Source: Cercospora beticola (lineage: Eukaryota > Ascomycota > Dothideomycetes > Mycosphaerellales > Mycosphaerellaceae). From it: a stretch of DNA of 64,000 nt. Location of the stretch: NCBI RefSeq assembly GCF_033473495.1, contig NC_088940.1:806001-870000 (forward strand), written 5' to 3'. The first letter of the stretch is position 1; each line of letters starts with the position of its first letter. The position numbers were made by a program, and so were the translations under genes. Under the pieces are notes generated by a model. It was given only the letters and a program-made list of their open reading frames with translations. It made no database searches and had not been told where the DNA came from. This document shows positions 1 to 9,869 of this stretch, piece by piece.

Positions 1-222
1 GCATATTCAATGGATCTGGGAAGGATCAGCATAACGACTGTTGTATCAAGAAGCGAAGACGATACCTCTCGGATCTCTACTCGGAGTCGGCACCAACAAG
101 ACGTCTTTGGCATCGTTGATGGTGACCGTTCCCATAGTATCCGAAGTCTGAACATTCTTGAGAACCTCGCTCTCGACATCTTCGAGACGATCGATGGTGG
201 GCTCGAGCTTCTTTTCCGCCAT
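1..222 (-). CDS. MFS transporter, N-terminal fragment (runs off left edge)
   Basis: Partial gene. Exon 1 runs 222-66 from an ATG in a good context; a 50-bp intron (65-16, GTATCG...CCCAG) joins it to exon 2 at 15-1, which leaves the window. Splicing gives the junction P-S-R-D-P-R-D-P-L-N-M, the hallmark segment just before TM1 of many fungal major facilitator superfamily drug/sugar transporters. The 50 residues before it are polar and acidic, as expected for a cytosolic N-terminus. Without the splice the frame stops just after the donor. The substrate cannot be inferred because no membrane segment lies in the window. Its start faces the zinc-finger regulator at 1002 across about 780 bp, so the two may share a promoter region. 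Confidence 0.75.
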
Positions 223-1001
223 GGCGACTGATCAGTTGCTTCAGTACTAGATGTCGAATGTTTGTGACTCCTAGGCCTGAATCTGGCCTGGACCATGAGA
301 GATGTGCTCTAATAATATAGCGCAGACTGCAACGAAGCCACAACGTGGGGACCGCGTGGCCATCCCAAGCACCTGCTCTACCACTATCGGCGTGTCAACA
401 TCTCCTTTGCTAGTATTGCCCGCAACCGATTCTGAGATACCTATCAGGAGGAGGGGTGGGGAAGAGAGGACTTCGGCTTCGGCGGACTAAACTGCCAATA
501 CATGCCAATACTTCAACTCAGCCATGGTTTGCTGCACTTCGCAACTTGACATTTCATGGCAGTTCGCTACGGCAAAGCATACCCGCATGTACGTCCTGCG
601 ACCTCTGCGGCAACAGTCTACACTTTCTCGTGTTCAATCAAGACCACCAGATCACCAAGTTCGACTCCACAATACCCCGAGAGCCACTGCACCACAGCAG
701 TCGCAACGAGATTCCTTCGAACCCATCACCCACCTTCGAACACCGCTTGGGTAAGCCTCGTAGTAGGAAAGAACCAGTGACACGAACATTCGTTCGCTTC
801 TTCGCTTCGACATGCTGTACCCCGCTCCAAATAGTGGATCTAGCCACTAGTGCGCGAGCCGGTGGGAACAGTGGATGGGGAAAGGGTCTGGAGGAGGCTG
901 CACCCCACATTTCCGCCCGCCTCTTCACTAGAGTACTGTATACATGCCCACAATCCGTCCCTTCGATCGCAAGCTTCGTTTGTCCTCTCTTTTGCTGTTC
1001 G
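223..1001. other. Divergent intergenic region, MFS / zinc-finger regulator
   Basis: About 780 bp between two divergent starts. Several frames are open by chance; one open frame (456-1130) runs into the regulator start, but its part before 1002 has no recognisable domain and is read here as 5' leader. No tRNA or repeat was seen. Confidence 0.4.
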
Positions 1002-3952
1002 ATGGTCAGCATGGCGGCCAGCCCTCCCAAAAGCCTCGAATCGCCGAAATCAGCCCCACATGTCTGTCAATTGTGTAACAAGAGTTATGAGAGAGCGGAC
1101 CATTTGCATAGGCATTTAGATTCACGTTAGTAGATTTCTTATCCTACTCCCCACCTCATTTGATGTTGCGTAGTCGTCGTGGTCATTGATGGCTGGACCT
1201 CAATCTCGTGTAAGATAGAGACTGATATTCTGTTACTGTAGACCGCAACGAACGCAGTTTCAAATGCACCGATTGTCCTCGAGGTTTCAATCGAAGAGAT
1301 TTGCTGTTGCGCCACCAAGCTACTCATGCGAAAAATGCTGCGAGTGGAAAAACGGGACCTGATCGATCGAATGAGCGGGCGATTAAGGCTTGTGATCCTT
1401 GTGTGATTTCGAAATTGAAATGGTGAGTGACCCATCCTCCTTCTTGAGAACTTGATTGATGAGAATGCTAATTATTTTGTAAGTGACAATTCGAGACCTT
1501 GCCAAAGATGCAAAAAGCGTAAGATCGACTGCAGAACTGATTCGGTTGATCGTGATCGAACAGTAAAGGCAGCTTCTGTGGTGGCAGCAGGAGAAACTCA
1601 GGAGCAACAGCAAGGAAAGGAGTCCATCACGTTGCCTTCGCCACCGGATAGTGCGAGCAATAATGGCTTTGCTGGTCTATCGTCTTCAGGGAATCCAGCG
1701 ACTCTGGGCAGCGCGGCCTCGTTGCCACAACTGCAAGACGATAGTCAATGGCACTTGCCCGACATGACATTTCCGACCTTCTTCGACCAGATCATGGCAC
1801 CAGACTTCGTGGCATCAGATTCCATGAATCTGCCGCTGGACATCTTTAATCACATGCCTGAACAAGATTGGCTGGGCGACAACATGGACATCTTCGGAGT
1901 CGACTTCACGCCTACCATCGACGAAGCCTTCGAGATCACAAACATGTTGCCCATGCCTCAAGAACAGAACGAGACATCGAATACAGAGCAGCCGGAAAAC
2001 GTATCTCAAGATCAAGCTGCTGCAGACAGTGCTCGTCAGCGCCATGCTCTATTCCAACGCTCACCTTGGCTCTGGAAACCAGAAGCGAATTCTCACGCGT
2101 TTAGTGAACACCGCTCACTGCCTCTGGACGAGTCTGAAATTGACATGAGTGCAAGTCCTCATCAGCCGTTCTTGCCATCACTCCATATGCGCAGCGAACT
2201 GTCGACTCACAGCCGAGATAAGATTTTCCAGATGGTACTCAAGGCTGCCAAATCGCACGTTTCGATACCGAGGTTTCCAAGCGTCAAGTGTTTGAATCTA
2301 TTGCTGAGGGTCGGGCTTGCGAAAAGGATGGAAACGGATGCGTGGATCCATCCCTGGACAGTGGACGCTGAATCTGCGAGACCGGAACTGTTGACTGCGT
2401 TGATTGCGGCTGGTTGTGTTTGCTTTGGGTGAGTATTGCAGACACGGCAACATATTGAGCGAGGCTGATAGAAAATCACAGCATACCTTCTGTTTCCAAG
2501 ACAGGCCTGATACTTTTCGAAATTGTCCGAGTGGCACTAAATCGGCTTGTCGAAGACGATAACAGTGTCATTCGAGATCTCGAATATTTGCAAGCCTGTA
2601 TGATGTGGATTGATGTCACTGCTTTTTGTGGTTACAAGCGCAAGATGGAGATTGCAGAACACAGTCTGCAACCACTGGTGACCGCATTACGAAGAGCTGG
2701 GAAGTTCGATCGAGTAGCGTACACCTCGAATCAAGACGCCCGAGCAGACGAGGACAACTCGCTCGAAAGCAATTGGAAGCACTGGGCCAAACAGGAATCG
2801 TACAAGCGACTGGTCCATCATCTCTTCGAACACGACATCTTGACGACCATCACCAAGGTACGGAATCCATTGATCTCGTACGCCGAGATGACACTGCCTC
2901 TCCCTGCAAGTAGGGATCAGTGGTTGGCGCCCACAGCAGAGACCTGGCACATGGCAGGCTTGGAGAAAACCACTCGGGATGCAAAACATGCCAATCTGTC
3001 GCTGAGAGATTTGCTAGCTGATGGCGAACTACTGCGATGTCTGCCGGATGATGTCGATGTGTCCGTTGCTCGAGCTGCGCATTTGCATGGCTTGGCAGCA
3101 CAGACTTGGGAGCATTTCCAGCAGTCGAGTGTGGTAAACAGTCCTTTGGCTTCCAACTCGGATCCGTCCGGGAAACTATGGCTGCAGACGCGGCACCAGC
3201 AGTTGTGAGTCCGCACGAGCATGGAAACCCTGCATCAGAGCTGACCAAACACCAGATATCACATGCTGCAAGTGATCCGATCCAGCATTCAAGACACATC
3301 CGCCGTAACGCGGCTGCTCAACGAATTTCTCATGATGAGCATGCACGTCAACCCGGACGACGTGACTCGGTTCGCAGGCAAGTGCGGTGAGATTGAAGCA
3401 CATCGTGCATATCAAGAGCTTCAGAGCTGGAGCCAAAGCAAGCGAGCGCGGACAGCGATCTGCCATGCTGCGCAAGTGATTCGGCTGGCAAGAGAAGTGC
3501 CGCCGTATCAATTACGCGGAGCTGATGTATTTATTATCTACCATGCGGTCATGGTTCTCTGGGCTTATGGAATGATGCAGCGCGATCTCGCGAGGCGAAC
3601 GAGGAACAGCACGCCGAACCCTGGAAGCTCGCTACGAGAGCAGCAAGAGAGGGAAAATGCAACTCCCGTGTACCTCGACGAGGAAAATAATGCCGCCATT
3701 GACGCTTTCCTGCTGATGGGGACGGGTCGTCCTTGTTTGCGGATCCGCCAAGTTGGCAGAGGCAAAAGTCACGATGAAACGTATCGGAGTCGACAACGGC
3801 AGCAGTGCTGCGACCTTCGGCACGCGCAGGCGATCATGCAGGTGGGAGTCGCTGTCTTGGAGGACAATTATCCCAACGAAATGCGCAAAAATTTGCCGCA
3901 GCTCATTCGCTCATTGTGCGAATTGATGCATGAACTTGGCGCTCTGGCGTGA
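1002..3952 (+). CDS. Transcription factor with two C2H2 fingers and a Zn2Cys6 cluster
   Basis: Five exons: 1002-1125, 1242-1422, 1484-2428, 2482-3204, 3256-3952; 889 aa. Finger 1 (about residues 22-42, C-x2-C-x12-H-x3-H) is split from finger 2 (about 47-67, same spacing) by the first intron. A Zn2Cys6 binuclear cluster follows at about 90-116 with spacing C-x2-C-x6-C-x5-C-x2-C-x6-C; intron 2 splits its third Cys codon, and splicing restores the Cys. The middle is Gln/Ser-rich and acidic, the likely activation segment. The C-terminal half is helical and resembles the fungal-specific regulatory domain (PF04082 type). The dual zinc-finger layout is known in the RegA-like class of ascomycete regulators. 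Nuclear DNA-binding regulator; targets unknown. The start at 1002 is preferred; an ATG at 1011 would lose only three residues. All splice sites are GT-AG and every junction keeps frame. Confidence 0.9.
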
Positions 3953-5563
3953 AATTATTCGCTCCGGGTTGAGATTTGGTAGAACAAAGCGCCGAAGTGA
4001 GGATTCATTTCTCTCATTTCGCTGGTTTGTTCGACAGTAGACACGATTCTGGGGATGACAGGCATCGGGGTCTCGACCGTCAGCGTTCTACGGAGAATGG
4101 GGCCTTGGTGTGATGTCGCCACGCGGCCATGGCGTACTGGTGCTGGTTCTGTTGGGGATCAGATGCTAGCATTGTCGCTTGGCGCTGGCGGCCGAATGTC
4201 GGTTCCTAGTCGTCCCTAAGTACCTGTGCATGCCAACTGCGTCAAGTTGCGTGGCAGCACCGTGATTGCAGAGCGAACAGCACACGGCATCCGCGTCACA
4301 GCTGACAACACGTGAGATGCCGTGGATGCCAATGTGCTCTCGGGTCTTGTCGCTGAAGGATCATGCATCGGGAGAGGTGGTGCGACGCGGCGGAATCCCG
4401 GAATAGCTGCCGGAGGGAGAGACGTGTCGTTGCGCGCGGTGCATTATTCGTGCTCCCGCCTATGGCAGTTGGAGGCATGAGTTTGGGGCCTTCAGCGGTG
4501 AGGTGGACAGAGAGTCGTATAAAACGTAGCACCAATCGTAGAGGGGCAGCGTCGACGTCGACGTTCTGATCAGCGCGACAGACACGTGTGGAAAGTCCGA
4601 CTCGCCTGGCGCGGCCCGCACTCTTGGCAATCTACGATTTCCTTGCGGCTGACTCGGCTTCTCCTTTCCATGAAATCCCAAACATCGGCGCCTCTGGGCA
4701 ACGCCATTGACGTGATGTCCCCACCACTGCGCCGTTGCTGGCGCGCAGACTCACCACAGTCCGAGGTGAGAAGAGACTGCTCTCGGACGGCGAACGCTCA
4801 GGTGTAGAATTGCGCGCGTCAAGTGCGACACCCAGCTCAAAGCGTCAGAAGAAGCGATCAACCTCATACAGGAACCAAAGCGTCAAAGGCCGTCTCAAGC
4901 ATCTAGAACTGCAGCCTTGTCAGGAGCAAGATGACTTTTGGCCAATCATATGTCCAGAAGACGGTGGTACCTTGCCTTAGCGTCGACGTCGAGGCTCGGC
5001 GAGCGTTTGCATATGCGCGTCTGCTCAATTTTCATCCCCGCTCTTGGCCCCTTTGCCTTTCTCTCCCTCCCTCCGACTGGGTCATCGATGCCAGCGCACC
5101 GACGCCGCGCCGCATCGTGAAACCAGGGGTGGAGCCCAGATTAGGCCCAATGTCCCTGAGACTCCCTATTCGAGCGTCGAACGCCAAGTGCTCCGCTGTC
5201 GTGAATAGCGCGCCTTGGCCGTATAAGGATCCCCATTTGCCGTCGCGACGGCGCGTGTGGTAACGCCTGTGCACCCGCCCATTGTTGCTTTGTTGCCGCT
5301 CGCTTCACGTCCCCCATCGATCGAGTCGCCGGGTGCACTCACGCTACCTCCTACCCTTCCCTGCTGCTGCGCCCGCTTCCGTCTTCCTTTCTCTTTTCCT
5401 TCGTGCAAGCCCAGCAACTTCCTCCCTCGACAACGGTCGACAGTCACTCCTTTGACTTTTGCGCTCACATTCACGACGCTCACTAACAGGCGGCTTGATT
5501 GCCCCTGCCCATTCTTTTCGCCAAACCACATTCATCGAGCGACATCGACACGAATCCACGACA
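3953..5563. other. Intergenic, promoter of the DUF1996 gene
   Basis: 1.6 kb without a convincing gene. TATA-like stretches lie at about 4517 (gtataaaacg) and 5220 (gtataagg). The last 200 bp before the ATG at 5564 are pyrimidine-rich (ccttcctttctctttt-like), a common feature of strongly expressed fungal genes. Short open frames here overlap on both strands and show no domain. Confidence 0.35.
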
Positions 5564-6940
5564 ATGAAGGGATCACTTTACGCTGCTGCGGCAGCGCTGG
5601 CGACGACCGCCCATGCTGCGCAGTTCGTCATGTACAGCCCAGGTAGCGACATCGATCTTGTCGAGCGCGCCGATGCCATCGTCACCCCAGGAAAGATCAG
5701 CGCACACGTTCACCAGATCTTCGGTGCCAGCAACGCTGCTTCGGATATGACTTACGAGTCCCTGCAAAAGTCGAAGTGCACGACTGTTGGCAATGCGGCC
5801 GGTGCTGGAAACGCTGCAGACAAGAGTGTCTACTGGGTGCCTTCGCTGTTCGGACAGGCCAAGGACGGCTCCGGTTACGTGCGCATTCCAAGTGGAGGCC
5901 ACAAGCTCTACTATCGCGATGTCGGCAACGCCAATGACAAGAAGGCCGAGCCTTTCGAGTTCCCCAAGGGCTTCTTCATGGTCGCTGGTGACCAGACTCG
6001 CCGTGCAGCCAACAACGACAGCCGAGTGCTCACCACGGAATGGATCTGCCACTGCAAGAGCGGCCAGAACAACGGTGTTGACCAGAAGACCGGATTCCCC
6101 GCAGATGTGTCCAACTGCGACTCATATCCTGGATTCGCTGGATCCCTCCACTTCCCCCACTGCTGGAACGGCAAGATGCCAAAGGTCAACGACAACAGCC
6201 ACATGGCCTATCCAGAGGGCGATGTTCAGTCCGGCCCATGCCCAAGCTCCCACCCAACTCGTCTCCCACACATCTTTTTGGAGAACTTCTACGACCTGGC
6301 CAAGGTCGCTGACAAGATCAAGCCAAACTCCTTCTCCCTGTCCCAGGGTGACCCAACTGGCTACGGACTCCACGCCGATTTCTTCAACGGCTGGGACGAG
6401 GGTGCGATTCCAAAGCTCTTCGACGACTGCCCGCAGTCATACTACGGCAACTCTGATGTCGGCACTTGCCCCAGCTTCCAGGGTTTCGACACCAAGAACA
6501 CCGACTGCAAGCTCACTCCGGAGTTCAAGGAGAACGTTGACTCCCCTGGCAAGTACCTTCCAGGTTGCAACCCAATCTCGACCGACAACCCAGCGCAAAA
6601 GATGAAGCCAGCTCCTCTCGGTGTCTGCTCCAACGAGTGCACTCCCGCTGGTGGTGCCTCGGAGGACTCGCCAGCCAGCTACGAGGCTCCTCCAAGCTAC
6701 GGAAGCTCCAAGTCCCAGAAGACCCAGTCTACTACCTTGGCCACCAAGCAAGCCGCTTCTACGCCTGCCGGCTACTCCAAGCCAGAGGCTCCCAAGGCGG
6801 ACGAGAAGGATGATGACAACGTTGTGTACGTCACAGCCATGGTCACCGTCACTGCTCCAGGCGAGGCCGCCGCAACCCCAGCCGGCTACGCCCAGCACAA
6901 GCGCCACGAGCACATCCACCGCCACAAGCGCCACCACTAG
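5564..6940 (+). CDS. Secreted DUF1996-domain protein with His-rich tail
   Basis: Single exon, 458 aa. Residues 1-18 form a signal peptide ending A-H-A-A. The body begins Q-F-V-M-Y-S-P-G-S-D and contains S-A-H-V-H-Q-I-F-G-A-S, the opening block typical of fungal DUF1996 (PF09362) proteins, with spaced Cys residues and several W/F-G blocks up to about residue 360. A Ser/Pro/Lys/Thr-rich linker follows. The last 14 residues are almost only His, Lys, Arg and Glu, a possible metal- or polyanion-binding tail. Codons are strongly C/G-ending, so the gene is likely highly expressed. The biochemical role of the family is not established; extracellular or wall-associated location is inferred. The in-frame ATG at 5459 lies in the UTR; 5564 is chosen because the signal peptide starts there. 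Confidence 0.9.
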   Translation: MKGSLYAAAAALATTAHAAQFVMYSPGSDIDLVERADAIVTPGKISAHVHQIFGASNAASDMTYESLQKSKCTTVGNAAGAGNAADKSVYWVPSLFGQAKDGSGYVRIPSGGHKLYYRDVGNANDKKAEPFEFPKGFFMVAGDQTRRAANNDSRVLTTEWICHCKSGQNNGVDQKTGFPADVSNCDSYPGFAGSLHFPHCWNGKMPKVNDNSHMAYPEGDVQSGPCPSSHPTRLPHIFLENFYDLAKVADKIKPNSFSLSQGDPTGYGLHADFFNGWDEGAIPKLFDDCPQSYYGNSDVGTCPSFQGFDTKNTDCKLTPEFKENVDSPGKYLPGCNPISTDNPAQKMKPAPLGVCSNECTPAGGASEDSPASYEAPPSYGSSKSQKTQSTTLATKQAASTPAGYSKPEAPKADEKDDDNVVYVTAMVTVTAPGEAAATPAGYAQHKRHEHIHRHKRHH

Positions 6941-8272
6941 ACGGATATCTCTAGTGTTGATTCACGATCTTCAATTCTATGTAAAGACGCTTTTGGTCCG
7001 TCGATTTGTTCCTTGTTGATGTGGAGAGAAGATACTACACATGTGGGCTTGCTTGGTCGAGCAGAAATACGAAACTGGCGAATAAAAAATGAACAACCTC
7101 AAATAACAACACAGATGTGCGATAAAAAGCATTTTCATGATGAAGGGATATGATATGGATGAGAGCGATTTGCAGCACAGCGAAGCGGGCGAAAGCATTT
7201 GGGCTTAGCGACTACGACCACAGATAAACCCGTCGCGCAAACGACACATTTTTATGCACACAGCACAAGCAGAAGCCTCAGATACCCTACCAACCAACAC
7301 CCGACAACATCTTCATCATGCTTATCGCTCTCATCCTTCATCAGTATTCAATCATCATCGTATTTGCTAGCGCACATCATCATCACCATCCCCTTTCACG
7401 ACTCAGATACCCCAACCTCAGCCCCCAACACCCCTTCTCGCCAGCTGTTGCACACGGCAGAGAGCCAATTTTTCACGAAACGACCTTTTGGAAGGCAAAC
7501 GAGAATTTTCGACGAGGCGATGAAAACTTATACCTTTTTGCTTGCTTTGACAGCTTCCTGCGTTGTTTTGTCTGTTTTGACATTGTTTAGAGATTTGCAA
7601 AAATTGCTTTGAAAGTAGTTTCTGGTGCGATCTTGAACTTGATTGATTCTGATTCGGATTTGTAGATAATTTTGTGTGATGTTGTGTTCTGCAATGGAAG
7701 ACTTGAAATGTCTCATCATCTATTCGGGCCTTTTCTCTTCTCTTGTGGCAATCGGTGCTCTTGATTAACGTCTTTCAACGTTTCTTGCCAAATGTTTTAC
7801 AACGTCTCGGGATGTGTGTGGTTTTGTGCGTCGGTACTTTTTGCTGCTTCTATAGACGACTGTTGTGATATCCGTGGGTGTGGGAAAGTCAGTTTCGTGT
7901 AACCATTGATCGGTGTCGGAGGGCTGTGAGAGAGTCTCAGTTCTGGGGAGGGTGGGGATCGGCGTTGAATGTTGTGGTAGTAAGGACGTGGTTGGTAGGA
8001 TGCGTCGGGTTGATGATGAGGACGGGTCGAGATCTCTCTCGTGTTATGGTGATGCGAGTGCATCAAAATCTTCGCAGTGTAGGAAAATGCCTTGAACCAT
8101 GATACCATGTCACGAGAGTGATGTGCCGTAGGGCTCATACTATTCGTCTGACTATCCAAATCTGGGTATCTCAATGAAAGGTCGCATTCGCGCGGTAGCA
8201 AGTAATAACACCAATCCATCCCTCTCCTCTTCTTCTTTCCACTTCACTACTTCCTCCACCCAGCACACCTAA
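6941..8272. other. Intergenic, convergent 3' regions
   Basis: 1.3 kb between the DUF1996 gene and the minus-strand dioxygenase-like gene. A 30-codon frame at 7519-7611 encodes a hydrophobic Met-Lys-start peptide, but nothing supports it as a gene. A small run of His codons near 7376 belongs to a cat/atc simple-sequence patch. Nothing else seen. Confidence 0.3.
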
Positions 8273-9345
8273 CTAATACGCCTCCACAGCAGCCAACTGC
8301 AACAACCTCTTCGTAATCTCCGGCTTCTCCAACGGCTCGTGTCGATTCAAAGGACATTCTTTTCCATTCCTCATCGGAGGTCCCGTCTCGCGAATATTGC
8401 AATGTGGCCAGTGAGTTGTGCCTTGCCAAGTTTTGAACAGTGCGGCTTTCTTCTTCAGAGTTTCGGGTTCTGCGAATTTGGCGGGGGTTTGGCAAATGTA
8501 TTGGACGTGCCGGATGCGGTCGCCTTCGGGGAAACAGGCGTAGTGCATTGTGCGGCTGTCCCAGATGGCCTGTAAGGACGTTTGGGTTAGTTTAAATTGG
8601 TAGGAGCGAGGGAGAAGTGGTGAGTGCTTACCATGTCTCCGGGCTCGAGGTTCACTTTGATCATTTCACATCCATGGTCTTTGAACCATTGCACGTCTTC
8701 CTCTTTGAAAATGAACAAGTCCTTGAAATCAGCCTCCTCAGGTGGCTTATCTTCATGATCATCTTGTTCTCTCGTCTCTGAGAAGAATTGATCAAAGAGC
8801 TTGCTGCTTCCTTTCATGACGATCAATCCGCCATCTTTAGGTCCATTTGGTTGATAATTCAACAATCCTTGCACACACTGCATTCCCTTACGATGAGGAC
8901 TCTGATCGCAATGCGGCCACGGAGACCATGTGAGATCTTTCTGTCTCGGCAACGTAATATTCATGCCGTCAAATGAAGAAAGCAATTCATCTGTTCCCCA
9001 AAGCTTTGTGAATACTTCTTGGACTTTAGGCTCCAAGCGGGATTCCCAGACGAATTTTTCGTGTGCGGAGGCGTAGGAGAAGTACATGCCGCCTTTGAAT
9101 GATACGGGGAGGTGGTCTTGGGTCCAGGTGCATTCATCGTTGGGGTCGAAGCCTAGGCCGAAGGATTGGAGCCAGTCGATTTGTTTCTGGCGGTAGTAGG
9201 CTGCTTTTTCCTGGCTGACGACGTTTTTGACGATGGCGAAGCCATCTCTGTGGAATTAATCGCGCCAGTCGCCGTAGTTGGTGCCGTCGTGTTGGATGAG
9301 GTCGACGCCGGAGTCTGGGATGGGATCTACTGCGTGAGGGGCCAT
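8273..9345 (-). pseudogene. Phytanoyl-CoA dioxygenase-like (PhyH) gene with an in-frame TAA
   Basis: Two exons, 9345-8632 and 8569-8273, joined by a 62-bp GTAAGC...TACAG intron; 336 codons, normal for fungal PhyH proteins. Fe(II)/2-oxoglutarate site: H145-x-D147 in W-P-H-C-D-Q, distal H247 in W-D-S-R-T-M-H-Y, and Arg258 eleven residues later for 2-oxoglutarate. These dioxygenases hydroxylate small molecules or acyl-CoAs; the substrate is unknown. Codon 30 (9258-9256) is TAA, between G-D-W-R-D and F-H-R-D-G-F-A-I-V. The frame is open and family-like on both sides, and no GT-AG intron could remove the stop. A Met at 9087 would give a shorter protein that keeps the metal site but lacks the first 86 residues. 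Likely a recent nonsense allele; a sequence error is possible. Divergent from the hydrolase at 9870. Confidence 0.8.
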
Positions 9346-9869
9346 TGTTTTGGTTTGGTGTGAGTAGTGAAGGTGAGTTTGCTGCGAAGAGATGCACGTT
9401 CACCTACTGCTGACACCAATGTACATATACTGTCCTCTCGCACGACCGACACCGTTGTCCCACCTTAGCTAGCTGCTGCTGCTGCCCCATGGGGTCGGCA
9501 CAAGCTGACACGAGATGTTTCTCGGAAAGTGGCGAGTAGCGTGAAGAGGAGGTCGTGACTTCAATCGGATGAAGTGGATGTGGAGGCCGGAAAATGCGGA
9601 CTGCCAATCAACGCTCTTGCCGCCCCACTCGAAGCACCCTTGCTCGACACGTCCACTTTCACAGAACGCGTCCCCTCGGCCACTGCCAACACCTCAATGA
9701 ACAGCATCGGCAGTAGATGCGGGCATAGCTGAGCTTGACACAGTAACACAAGTAAGTCAAAATGTTTACGGATTTCTCTTTCACTTCCCTGCCAGACCAT
9801 CTTCTTCCTTTCTTGACGAAGAGGACAATTCTCTCACATCTCGTCCTTGCTCCGTCATAATTCACAGCA
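9346..9869. promoter_or_regulatory. Shared promoter region, PhyH-like / CocE-like pair
   Basis: 524 bp between two divergent ATGs. No TATA box stands out. The arrangement fits a bidirectional promoter and co-expression of the dioxygenase and hydrolase; this is inference from layout only. Confidence 0.35.

Noticed and set aside
456..1130. Extending the zinc-finger regulator upstream to 456
   Set aside because: Residues before 1002 have no conserved pattern and overlapping frames of equal length exist there.
7318..7590. Small gene with a His run near 7.4 kb
   Set aside because: The His run comes from cat simple sequence; no homology, signal or splice support.
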